From Pomphorhynchus laevis (taxonomy: Eukaryota > Acanthocephala > Palaeacanthocephala > Echinorhynchida > Pomphorhynchidae): DNA of 64,000 bases. The stretch covers positions 223,861 through 287,860 of the forward strand of contig WNNJ02000598.1 of the NCBI GenBank assembly GCA_012934845.2, written 5' to 3'. This document shows, in pieces, positions 1 through 14,800 of the stretch (positions within the stretch are counted from its first letter, which is position 1; every line of letters begins with the position of its first letter). A model generated the notes under the pieces. The model was not told the origin of the DNA. It searched no databases and saw only the letters and a program-made list of their open reading frames with translations. Both the position numbers and the translations under genes were made by a program.

Positions 1-140
1 GCTTATTAGACTGGAGTTTGATTCACGATTTTCACGCAACGCACCATGTGCCTGAAAGACGTGAACAGAAAACAGGCAAGACAAATATATTTCTGTATTT
101 CAACGTTTCGCCTCTCGGCTTCGCCCGGAAAATTGTAATC
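1..140 (-). repeat. Decayed end of hammerhead-type repeat family
   Basis: Bases 6-60 resemble, with many changes, the inverted satellite units at 21964-22575 (shared words around 'tagactgga' and 'gattcacga'). On the minus strand, bases 104-135 read CGAAGCC-GAGA-GGC-GAAACG: a three-base stem closed by a GAGA loop and followed by GAAAC, as in Penelope-type hammerhead motifs. The CTGA half is degenerate. It is a truncated relic cut by the window edge. Confidence 0.4.
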
Positions 141-1609
141 AGTTAATTTATATAGCTTCACCTTTATATATAGTTACGTAGGTAACAAAATGGATCAACC
201 ATGAATATATGAAGATAACGTTTAATAATGTTTATTTTCTTTATCATTTATATCTTTTATCACAAATGAACATATTTTATTTGTCTCTTGATTTAGTATA
301 TATTAATATTTATTATTATATCCTGAAAAATAATCTTCATGAGAAATAAAACTATTTGTTTTTAGACTTAATATTTCGTAAATATGTAAAAGATTAATTT
401 TAGAATTATACAAATTGACATTGACGTCAAATACATATAGCGCTCTATGCATTCAAGTTGGTTCGAATTTACAAAATATAACATAGGAACTAATCGATAG
501 TTAATGACGATACCTGATTTATTTCCACTGATGTATATGTGTCTACTACTCTGGGCCATGCTTATAGTATTCAGTCGCAATGTAATCATATCGATTTTGA
601 TCGTTTTCACATCGTTTTCAACTCATCTTTGTTCAACGTATACATCATTCACTTATCTATTGATGACAAACCTCTTGTATTTCTGCATGTCTTTAATACC
701 TATCGCCGATCACTGATCATGCAATCATTGTTTTTCGTTTTTGAGTAAAAGACGAAAAACATTGTTTTTCTTAGTACATTTACTAAGCGAAACTAAACAA
801 GTTTTTGGCAAGTCGAATAATTTTAAATAAAATTAAAACTATTTAATTAAAGTTTATTTAATTAAATAAAATTTTATAAAATAATCTGTTAAATTTGAGA
901 CAGCAACATTACCTGTTACTTTGATATCATTTACCCTCCTTGATTGTTTAAACGGTGAACTGTGTACTACAATCTGCACAATTCCTTCCTTGTTCAAGTA
1001 CTACTGGATTTATACTTTAAATACTTTTACTAGGTCAGTAAGAATACATTGCGTGTGTGCCTAATGCGACAAAGCGTTCTCATTAAATTATGTTATTTAT
1101 AATGTGAACAAAGGCACGCTCAAAACGCTATTTCTTAAAGGCATAGTATCATACACTATATAATGACAAGTACTTTATAATAATACACTTTAAATAAATT
1201 CATATACCCGTTATCAGTGGTTAAAGAATAGTTACCCTGATATGAGCTCAAAAATTAATTTCGATACACAACCGATCGTATTTTTATTTTTATTTACTGC
1301 GTCCCTTAATAAATTAAATACTTGTTCTTCTAACACATCTTATATTGTCAAATCAGCAATACTTCTATATTTATTGAGCATTCCATATGCGGATTAAGCC
1401 TAAAATAACAAAGGCACCGAATATGTTGGTATGAGTTTCAGCGTGAAAGATATTTTAGGGTACAGTTTCCAATGAGATGAAAACAATGCAACTTTAAGAA
1501 AATATAAAAATAAAACATTATAATAATTCGATTATAAAAACAAAAAGGATGGACTGAATGAAATTTTAGGAGTTTAAACATGTTATTTTTACATTTCAAA
1601 TAACAACGG
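141..1609. other. AT-rich intergenic DNA downstream of PUS1
   Basis: No gene was recognised. Short ORFs at 368-748 overlap on both strands, have no domain-like pattern and sit in AT-rich sequence. Plus-strand TTTATT-type stretches near 1265-1300 could serve as AATAAA-like poly(A) signals for the minus-strand PUS1 gene, but this is a weak inference. Confidence 0.4.
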
Positions 1610-3166
1610 TTAACTATATAGTAGTGCGCGTCTCTTCACTTCCAGTTCGCTACCAGGAGAGCTGTTTGTATCATCAACGTCGCGTTTCAACCTTGCCATT
1701 GATTGAGCATATCCTAAACCAAATGTCCACTTATTATTACAATTATCATCTGTGTAGCAGTGGATCACGGGACAGGCGATCGCATATGCCAACCAATCAA
1801 TAAAGATATTTTTATTATCAAATAAGCCAGGACAATAGCATTTTCTAATTATACTAGGAATAAGAGTATTATGTTCAAAATCATGCAAATCATTTTGAAT
1901 ATTTGAAAGCGACAAATTGCTGTGAATTCCGTCATTGCCGTATCGTCGGTTGTAAGTTTTGTAAAACACTTGATTTAAATACAATCCCTCAGCAGGCGCC
2001 TTCAGTATTGAAAGTCGTTCCGATTGATAAGCTTGGTATTTGATCCAATCTAAATTTAGTAATCCCCTTGAAACAAAAGTCATTACAGCCACCATTTTCC
2101 TTATCTGATTTAGCATAAAGCTTTGACCAGTCACAGTAATTCTGCAATACTGTCTCTTTTCCATTTCGACCTTATCTTCGGATTTATCGGCAGTTTTAAA
2201 CGAAGGAGCTGTAATATAAAACGGTTTAGATATTTCGGTGCTTATTATGTGCCGTACACAGCTTGGATCTGTAAATCTTCGTCTGGTAGTGAAATTGTGA
2301 AAATTATGAGAGCCTTCGTAGAATTTTAGAACTGCCTTTGCTTTTTCGAAGCTTAGTCTGTCATCGTCGTTAGACTCTGGATCAAAATGGCTGTCGACAG
2401 TAATTACTCCTCCCCTGCTAACAACGTCCATCAGACAATATGTCGGCAACAAATACGAATAAGTACGATAATCACATGCTTTTTTGCAGTCGAAGCCTTG
2501 ACATACCTGTATAATGTCGAATATCTTTATGTCATTAGGAATCAGTTTATTTATCTTGTTTTTCAAGTCTTCTACCATAAATAGTTTTAAGGATATAAAA
2601 TTTGCAATGGCTGAAACGCCTTTATCCGTTCGAGCCGCACGCTGAAATCTCATTTTCTGCATGCTCAATGCATGTTCATAGCGTATTGCTCCTGCTGCAA
2701 GCAATGCTTTGACTATTTCATCCTCTATCGTATTTACTAGCTGTGGTCTACTCTTCTGCTCAATGATGTCTTTTTCAAGTAGCGGTCCATTTTGGCGTTG
2801 GAGTCCAAAATAAGCCCCTCCCAGATAGCCGAAAACAATAGCGACCTTTCTTTTCTTAAGCTTGGGATTGTCATTATCAATTAATGGCTTTAACGTTAAC
2901 GACGTATCTGCCCGCTGCTTGTCTTCCATATTTGTTGGACTTGGTAGGTTTTCGCTATCCCCATTTTTAATGACAACAGTGTTTTCACTGCAGGCGTCTC
3001 TGTTAGCAGGCGTACAATCGTTGTTGATTGAACTGGTGCTATTCATGTGAAACAAAGAACGAGTTGAATTGTCTTTTACAGTTTTAGAAGAAAACCAGTT
3101 GATTTGAAAGGGAGAAGGTGTATTTATTCGGCAGAAGTATCGCTTAAGTGCTGTCTGGGTAATCAT
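1610..3166 (-). CDS. PUS1: tRNA pseudouridine synthase, PUS1/TruA family
   Basis: A 518-residue uninterrupted ORF matching eukaryotic PUS1, which isomerises uridine to pseudouridine at several tRNA positions. Visible landmarks: a PUS1-like N-terminal beta segment (KVAIVFGYLGGAYFGLQ, about 107-123); the catalytic ARTDKG motif at 178-183 with Asp181 as expected nucleophile; the R-x-Y-x-Y segment near 234-238; NFHNFT at 288-293; and QIRKMV at 354-359. Together these span the whole TruA fold. The first ~100 residues are low-complexity. The start (basic, Arg/Lys, few acidic residues) could be a mitochondrial presequence, with Met41 as an alternative initiator. Human PUS1 is shorter (about 427 residues), and the excess is mainly N-terminal. 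No intron interrupts the gene, which is unusual beside a WBP2-like gene with large introns. It is not obviously a decayed retrocopy because the frame is open. The PUS1 assignment is firm; PUS1 versus its PUSL1 relative is slightly less so. Confidence 0.93.
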   Translation of the reverse strand: MITQTALKRYFCRINTPSPFQINWFSSKTVKDNSTRSLFHMNSTSSINNDCTPANRDACSENTVVIKNGDSENLPSPTNMEDKQRADTSLTLKPLIDNDNPKLKKRKVAIVFGYLGGAYFGLQRQNGPLLEKDIIEQKSRPQLVNTIEDEIVKALLAAGAIRYEHALSMQKMRFQRAARTDKGVSAIANFISLKLFMVEDLKNKINKLIPNDIKIFDIIQVCQGFDCKKACDYRTYSYLLPTYCLMDVVSRGGVITVDSHFDPESNDDDRLSFEKAKAVLKFYEGSHNFHNFTTRRRFTDPSCVRHIISTEISKPFYITAPSFKTADKSEDKVEMEKRQYCRITVTGQSFMLNQIRKMVAVMTFVSRGLLNLDWIKYQAYQSERLSILKAPAEGLYLNQVFYKTYNRRYGNDGIHSNLSLSNIQNDLHDFEHNTLIPSIIRKCYCPGLFDNKNIFIDWLAYAIACPVIHCYTDDNCNNKWTFGLGYAQSMARLKRDVDDTNSSPGSELEVKRRALLYS

Positions 3167-3289
3167 AGAAATATATCATAAATACTTAATGAAACACATC
3201 CAGATGTCATATCTGAGTAAGTATATTATCACTTGAATATAGGAAGGAGAACAAAGTGATTTATATAGAAAATAAAACTAAACATAGGT
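3167..3289. other. Short upstream flank of PUS1
   Basis: AT-rich sequence between the PUS1 start and the first ~300-bp repeat copy. The core promoter, if any, should lie here or inside the repeats. No clear TATA or initiator could be singled out against the AT background. Confidence 0.3.
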
Positions 3290-3495
3290 GCTTAGGAGCA
3301 TTTATATTATAGAAATGCTATTAAATTTCAATTTTAAATTTTAACTTGATATAAATTATATAAAATCTTATAAAATTATTAAATCGTATAATTATTTAAT
3401 TACTTAATATTTAATTATTTTATTTTTTATCGTTATGTTTAGTTTATAAATTATTTAATATACGTAGGCTCAGTTATTTGATCTGATTTATACTA
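3290..3495 (+). repeat. Unclassified ~300-bp repeat R300, copy 1 (partial)
   Basis: Shares an ordered series of words with copies at 3668-3990 (same orientation) and 10553-10850 and 11703-11970 (opposite orientation). These are a run like 'taacttgatataaatt', then 'tttataaatta', then 'taggctcagtta' and 'tctgattta'. This copy lacks the GC-richer end carrying the 'ctgctatg' word. It has no coding capacity and is probably a non-autonomous element. Confidence 0.55.
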
Positions 3496-3667
3496 AAGTT
3501 ATTATATAGAAATTGAATTTATAAAAGTTTTGTAGAACTTATATTTGATGATGTAAATACAAATTTTTAAATAAAATTTTGATTGTTCAGTTGTTTTTTT
3601 TATATAAATAATATGATTTTTATCAGAATAAGATACCAGATAATCAAATTTCATAAAAGGAAATATG

Positions 3668-3990
3668 TCATCAGCATGCATTTGGCCCAACTGCTATGTT
3701 GGGTCGAGGAATAGGGGCCGAAATCTGATTACATAGCAATTTCTTCTGATGATATATATTCTTTATTCGAATACATCTTCTGTTATTTATTAGTTAATTC
3801 ATAAAAATTGACTTTTATTTTAAATTTAAACATTAAATTTTATCTTGATATGAGTTATATATAATCTTGTATAAAATTATTTATAATTATTTATTAATTT
3901 ATGATTTTATTTTGATTCATAATTATGTTTAATTTATAAATAATGTAATATCCGTAGACTCAGTTATCTTATCTGATTTATTCAAAATAC
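3668..3990 (+). repeat. R300 repeat, copy 2 (most complete on this strand)
   Basis: Begins with a GC-richer end (TTGGCCCAACTGCTATG) and a segment reading GGGGCCGAAA then CTGATGA within about 35 bases. It then runs through the AT-rich body and ends near 'ctcagttatcttatctga'. The other end type matches the reverse complement of the copies at 10553-10850 and 11703-11970. The GAAA/CTGATGA pair recalls a hammerhead core, but I could not form convincing stems. The family is unknown. Confidence 0.55.
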
Positions 3991-4740
3991 TTAATCACTT
4001 ATATTACTAATCATATATAGCAGCTAAACGCAGATCGCAAAGATGTTTAACGGATATAATCTCGAATCTCTAAAATATTCTTCATCGAAAGAACTGTCAA
4101 ATATAATTAGAAAAAAAACAAGTATGATACAATTATATATATATTTATACATTTGTAATATTTTTATTTAAATAATGGTGTCTGTACTACATATACTCAT
4201 GAATAGCCCTTTGCACAAATGTTAAAATTAATAAAATCAATAAGTAATAATTGCAATTAAATTTTACAACTTCAATTGATTAATTACGCGATCACTTCGG
4301 CATGCTGTATCCGCTGCAACTTCCATAGGCAGTATGTTGAGGCTTGAGTGCTACTTGCCAATGATTCCTTACAACTTATTCACTACAAGTCCTAATGACT
4401 ATGATTGGTACTTATTTTAGAAATATGTGTCAATAACGTTTACGAGGAGATCTGCTAACTCATCAAATTCTTGTATGTAAAAAAGAAACGATTAATCTAA
4501 AATTTAAATACATTTGTTTTGATTTCGATGAAAATTAAATTTTGATTGTACAGTTGTTTAACATATAAATAATATGATTTGTCTTTGAATTAGATACTAA
4601 ATAATCAAATTAAAGAAAAAACGTTTAAGAGAAACAATAAAATACATAAAAAAGTTTGAGATATGACACAATTTTCCAGATTTTCAGGATTTTCCGCTTG
4701 CTACGCCAGCGGTAAAAAAAGACAAATTTTGCAGATTATC
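3991..4740. other. Intergenic DNA without recognised genes
   Basis: AT-rich throughout, with a slightly GC-richer patch near 4288-4350. No coding similarity was recognised. It lies between an R300 repeat and the 5' end of a LINE B copy. Confidence 0.4.
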
Positions 4741-4744
4741 TATG

Positions 4745-8325
<3,581 letters not shown>

Positions 8326-8816
8326 TATTCGATCTAATTGTCTTTTAAAAAGTGCTATTATCGGCATTCGAACACATTATAACACGGACACCACATAGAG
8401 TTTTTACTGCCAGTTTAGGTATAACTGCGAATATGAAATCTAATTATTTTAATTCAACTAAAAATTTGACAAATTTTAATTTTGAAATTACTTAAAATCG
8501 AGCTGAGTTTACCGCTTATATGTATATTTAGAAGACAGTAAAGAATTGATTTTTTATTTGCAAGCTAAACAATGAAGTAACGTTTAGTACGGCATCGTTT
8601 GAATCCTAAAATATACAATCGCAAACTTCAAAATAATATAAAAATAAAAAATACTTTGCGCAAGTATTAAATGAAGAAAGGAAAAATCAAGTGCAGCAAA
8701 TATATTTATTAAAAATGATGAGTAAAGTCGGTTAAAAATAATATTCGCTTTCGAATTCTTTAAAACTACAGTCAAACAATTTGATCAATTTGGTGCTACA
8801 TCTACTATGCATTGAG
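8326..8816. other. Region downstream of the WBP2-like gene
   Basis: Contains the presumptive 3' UTR of the minus-strand WBP2-like gene. AATAAA-like words on the minus strand occur in the AT-rich stretch 8630-8720, but none can be singled out. No other gene was recognised. Confidence 0.35.
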
Positions 8817-8873
8817 TTATTTATGCTTTTTATCAGTGGCTTCTTCATACGAGGGAGGCGGTTTCTCGCAACT
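8817..8873 (-). CDS. WBP2: WBP2-like terminal exon with PPxY motif
   Basis: Nineteen codons including the stop: SCEKPPPSYEEATDKKHK. PPSY is a canonical PPxY WW ligand. The acceptor is GTATTTAG and the exon starts in phase 0 as required. It is too short to stand as an ORF on its own and is supported by the motif and by phase. Confidence 0.85.
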   Translation of the reverse strand, partial: SCEKPPPSYEEATDKKHK

Positions 8874-11800
8874 CTAAATACAAAAAAAAGAATAAAAACT
8901 TGAGGTGTAACAACAACTTATTAAGAAGTGTCATGGTAAATATTAGTGTATATTAAAAAGTCAACCGATATTAGTTGTTAATCAAGACTATTTACAGTAA
9001 AATATCAAAATTAGCTATAATATTAAAATCACAATAAAATAAGAATATTTTTACGAGTGATCTCAATTTGCAAGGGCTGACTTTATCAGTGGGAAGGTTA
9101 CCGGGAAAAAGTAAAAATTCAAGCCGTGAAGAAGGCGCACCTAATTATGTTATCATTAAGATCATTGTCCTCCATGTGTCTTTATCCTTCCATCCAACAC
9201 TTAATCAATATTGTCGTCGTAAGTACTTAATTCAGTATATCCATGCTTGCTTAGTTAATATTTCTCTACGTGCGGCAGACGTGTATATACAATTCGATTG
9301 AGTTTTTATCCCGGGAATTCCTAATTGGTTCAGTAGCGTCGCGCTGCTAATACAATTCTTCAGCGATATCCAACATATTACAGGCATAACATTATCAGAG
9401 CGCTAATAAAAGTTCAAAATATATTATTTTTCGAAACAACTTGACTGAACTTTAAAGAACACATTGCACTCACACAACCTATGTGACGATTTTGTTTAAT
9501 TTAATATGTCTCGTGCACAGATAAAGCCATTGTATGGCTTTATCTGTGCACGAGACATATTAAATTAAACAAAATCGTCACATAGGTTGACTGAACCAAT
9601 TAGGAATTCAAAGGATAAAAAACTCTATCGAATGGTATATACACGTTCGACACCACAGATGCAACTGGGTGAACGGTCTCTATATATATCACAAATCTCA
9701 ATTCAAGCTGCCTACAAGCAAACTCGCGAACGTGCTTGTCAATGCTAGGTCTTTAAAGTTGATGCTATTTCAAAGATAGAAGACGTTTAGCTTTCCTAAA
9801 TATTGACCAAATTTCTTAATAATGCAATCCCACACTATTTAATAAAAATATATTGCATTATTTGATAATGCAATCCCGATAAATATATTTATATTGCATT
9901 TTTAATAATGCAATCCAACACTGTTTGCCGCTCGAGTCTCGACTCGAGCAGCAATCAGTCAAATGCCATTTGATGCTATATACAGCCCAGAATTTGTGAA
10001 CAAACGATTCGCTTCACAAATCTTGATGGATGAACACGTTGACAATTTTTAACATTGATGATATAGCAGTTTGATAATCTGATACGTTGTATTCTTTTTA
10101 GACATTTATCAACTCTAGATTTCAGGTATAATTAGTCGTGGACGTATCATTTGGGCAATATTGTATCATGGTGGCATTGCAAGTGGATCACGATGAGTGA
10201 AACTTTCGTGTGAAGATATGAATAACAATTTCATGTACGAAATGGCAGGTTCATTATAAATATCCGTAAGAACATTTCCTAAAAACGGATATATTTTTCA
10301 TGTGAAGATAAGTACGTTATTTCTATTTACACAGTTGAATGTATTAGATTCATTAATCGTGAGATTGCATATTGATCGTTTTTAATGCTCCGTTGTTTGA
10401 TACAAGCTTTTGTGAAAATCTAAACACGTTCGATAGGTTCTGCTTAATTACTTCAAAATCAGCGTCCCAGTAAAATGACCAGGCATTTCAATGACATCAT
10501 TTGAATGACGTAACAGAGTTATGCATTTACCGAATTCGGCCAATAAGTGAGCCTTATAATCGAGCCATTATATCAGATAACTAAGTCTACGTATTTTAAA
10601 CTATATATAAATAAAAATAAAGATAAATAATAAATAATTATATAAAATTTCTTATAATCGATATTTATATCAAGTTAACATCTAAGATTGAAATTTAAAA
10701 TAAAAGTATATTTTTATGAATGAATAATAAATAACAGATGATGTATTCGAATAAGGAATAGAGGTCATCAGTAGGAACTGCTATGTAATAATGTTTCGAC
10801 CATTTTTATTCGAGCCATCATAGCAGCGTGGCCAAATACGCGCTAGAACCAATAATCATCATCAATGGCGAAATTAAATAAAAATATAAATAGCATTGTA
10901 TATAAAATAAAATTAAGATAGTGTAATATGTCATCATGGAAATGCTTGAAATAATTTTAAATGCATTGAATTACATTGCTTTGAGTTCTGCAGGGAAACA
11001 AAGTGGAAAAAAACATTGCTTTAAAAGATAAAAGGTAAATAAATACAGTTTAAGATAAAAGGTAAATATACATTTTAAGATACCTTAAAGATACCTTCAA
11101 GATAAATGGTAAATAAACATTGAATTAAAAGGTAAAAGAGTAAACTAATTTGGCAATTTAATATAATATAATAAAAACTCGTCAGAATACCTCATTACTT
11201 CTATTTTGATTTTTCGTTGTTCGCTTGTCATTATTAGGGTTAACTATACCAGTGTATGGCGGTAATTCATCTTTCATGTATACTTCATTAGCTAAAGAGG
11301 AAAGGTACGTAAAACAATTTAGTTACAAATAGGAAACTCTATGAACAAAAACAAATAATAAAATGACATAATAGCTTATAAAGAAAATTAACAGAGTAAC
11401 ATAGTAATTTATATAAATTAAATCAGCTTGACTATAAAGATTTTTAACAAAAAGTTAGAAATCAGCTTGAACATACTTTTTCCAAATTTACGAATTTAAA
11501 ATAGTAAACAAGATTGCTAGATAGAATAATTTCTGAAAATTTTCAATTGATAGAATGAATTTACGATAAATACAACATAAGAATTTTGCTATTTATCATT
11601 AATTTTAAAACAATGATAATAAATGTTTAATAACTATAAGGATCCTTCTCTTTAATTATACATATAAACTTAATAACCGATATATCAAAAAATTATTAAA
11701 TTCTGTCACATCAGATAATTGAGCCTACCTATTTTATACTATATATAAATCAAAAAATTAAGATAAATAACAAATAATAAATAATTATGTCAGATTTTAT

Positions 11801-14800
11801 ACAATTTATATTTATATCAAGTTAAAATTTAGAATTGAAATTTGAAATAATAGTCAATTGTTATATATTGACTAGTAAATAACATACGATGTATTAGAAT
11901 AAGGATTAGAGGCCATCAGGAGGAACTGCTATTTTATCAAGTTTCGGCCCCTATTCCTTGCCACAACATAGCAGCGGCGTCAATTACTTTGATGATGACG
12001 TATTTATTCTTATGAAATTTGGTTATTTGGTTTATCTTATTGTGTTTTAATTTAAGCGCTTGATTGCTACCATAATATCGGGTTTTAATGTTTTACAAGA
12101 GGATAGCATTTTAACGTGCAAAATATCAAATCAAACGCTGATCTGTTAGATCTTGGTTTCTTCTACTAACAATTTCTCTTTACGCGTAATTTGTATTTCT
12201 CGAAATGATCTCTCTATCAGTTTTGGCTTATAATATCTGTTCAGCAGCTCCATTTTTGACTTCAACATGTGCTTTATACATCCGTGTTCTGCATCACACA
12301 CTTTCCAATTCTAATACTATTATTCAAAATAATCAGTCGTTTTGTTTTGGAGAATATGCATTGCATCTATCTAAAATTGGATCACATTGTGAACTCTTTA
12401 TGAGGTGAAGCTTGGCGCTGTTGATTTCGGTCATGATACAGCGCCACTTCCGGAAATGATCTAAATCCATTGGTTTTGTTTGTTGATGTGTTATAAATTT
12501 CAATCCACTTGTGTAACTCTGTTTTAAGATAATGTTTCAAATTCGTCTGATCAGTGTTTTCAGATTATGAAAATGTCATCGGCAAATATAAACCACATTT
12601 ATAGTTTTAGGTCTTAGTTTCTTATTGCCTCCATTCAATACTTGACAAATAAACAGTTCAGTATTTATGATGACTACAGACGTCCCATTGATGTGCCCAT
12701 CATTGTGAATGTACAAAATGATGTACCCAAAGCAACTATTGTTGAGTACCAGTTTGAGAATTGACGTAAATGTATTAATTTGTTCAGCTTGGCATGTATC
12801 TTGATCTACTAGGAACTTCATGATTTGATTTATTCCATGATTGGGGATATTAACCTTTAAATCGATGCTCATTGAAATGATATTCACTGGTTTTTCATTG
12901 ATGTATACTATTATTTGTTGTTGCGAGGCTCATGTATAAAGTCATGCGAACTTCAAAGTAAAATAATACATGATGTAGAGGGCCTCCAGCAGGTTGTGAA
13001 AAATTGGTTTGGCAAGCCTTTTCACCATTGATCATTTATTGCTCACGAGTTTTGTTCTTGTGCATTTTCATTAGATGTCACAAGTATCTAGGTTGAGCCT
13101 TTGCCTATGGAATTTTAATCGTCAAGAAAAATGCCGTTTAATTGCTTTGATCACATACGTTTGGAGTATGGTATTCTTCATTAATTATTAGTTTAGGTCC
13201 TACTGTCCGATTTCTAATACTTTCTATTTGTATTCTGTGGGACTCGAAATTACAATCATATCCGCTTTATCTGCTGGCATTATTTTGATTACATCGTCGC
13301 ACTTTAATTGAGTAAGTTAAATTTACGTCTCGCTGCTAAAATTGGATTGACATTAGTAAAATGGATTCATGTTAATATACTTTTGAATTCATTTTGATCT
13401 TAATCCTTTTGTTTAAATTTGAAATTTTAAAGCAAGATCAACAAACAAAAGTTTACTTATATATTTCGCTAGCGGCTATCAACGCATCAGAAAAACAAAG
13501 TACAATATGGTCGTACAATAAAGTATTTTTTTCGGTTCGTACTTTATATTTTTGATGGTGCTACATCAGAAGCGAAATATAAAAATAAATGTGTTTTTTT
13601 GACCACATGTCCAAACATTCCAAATTTAAAAACTAGATTAAGATCAAATATTTTTTATTTTCTAAATAATAATTCGTTCGACTTTGCGCACATGTATAAT
13701 AACGATGAATCTACCATATTTCAATGCATAATTGAAAAATAATGTATTACTATGCATAAAAACTATTATATTATAAACTTTATTGCAAAAAATAAATATA
13801 TAATTGGTTTTTTAATACTTATTAACACGTACAACATGCGATTTGCATTTAATAGAACACACTCTTAATCGTAAAGACGTGGACGCTAACACGACTTACC
13901 GGGTGGTCTTTGGCTAAATGTTTCATGATATACCCATGAATTAGCATCGGAAAAGAAAACTGATTCGTTTGGGTTATGAATGTTGAATGCCTGTGTATTG
14001 TTGATCACATTTTGATAGTCAGGTGGGCCAAAAGTTGACTGTGCCAAATTCGCTAAAAGTTAAAGCCGCAATCTAAAATGGAACTGAAGAAACGTTTTCG
14101 AAAAGCAATATTTAATAGTTCTTTGATCAATATTAGCAGATATTCGAATATATTTCGATATATATTCGAATATATATAGATATATATACAGGTAGAAATT
14201 GTATTTCTAACTGTATAAACATACAGGTAGAAACCAATAGTTGATACCATTTCATAAGAGCGAAATCTATATTTTCTTATTTCTCGTTACATCTCATTCA
14301 ACGTATTTTACTACAAACGATTTCGAATAATATCATTTTGCAGTCATGAATTACAAATATGTGGAGTCTATACACTCACCGTACATGCTGAGGTACATAC
14401 ACCATTATTTTTAGTTTGTTATTTTTAGTATTAGTTAGGTATCACCAGAAGAAAAATATTAGTCGAAATATGTATGTGATTGATGATACCGTTATCCGGG
14501 ATCTCTTAAAAATAGAAACAGTGAAATATTGTTCATAGAACAAACCAGTAAGCAAGAATGAAATCTAGCTGACATTTCGCAACTTAATGGGCATTTTCAA
14601 TTATATATCTTTATCTCTTAGATTTTTTCAGAAAAGATCTAAGAGATAAAGGTATAAAATTAAAACAGCCTACTATAGAGCGAAACGTCGATTAGCTTTT
14701 ATTCTTGCTAACCGGTTTGTTCTATCGACTATATAAAATATAAAAGTATATAGTATTGTCGTTACTAATAAGTAAACGAGAGAAACGAGCATAACTGGGT

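Noticed and set aside
368-748. Three overlapping short ORFs
   Set aside because: They overlap on opposite strands, are AT-driven, and have no domain-like pattern or splice support.
8584-8775. 63-codon minus-strand ORF just downstream of the WBP2-like stop
   Set aside because: AT-rich, no motif, and it lies in the expected 3' UTR.
14053-14250. 65-codon ORF with Tyr-Ile-rich stretch
   Set aside because: Generated by a TA-rich palindromic patch.
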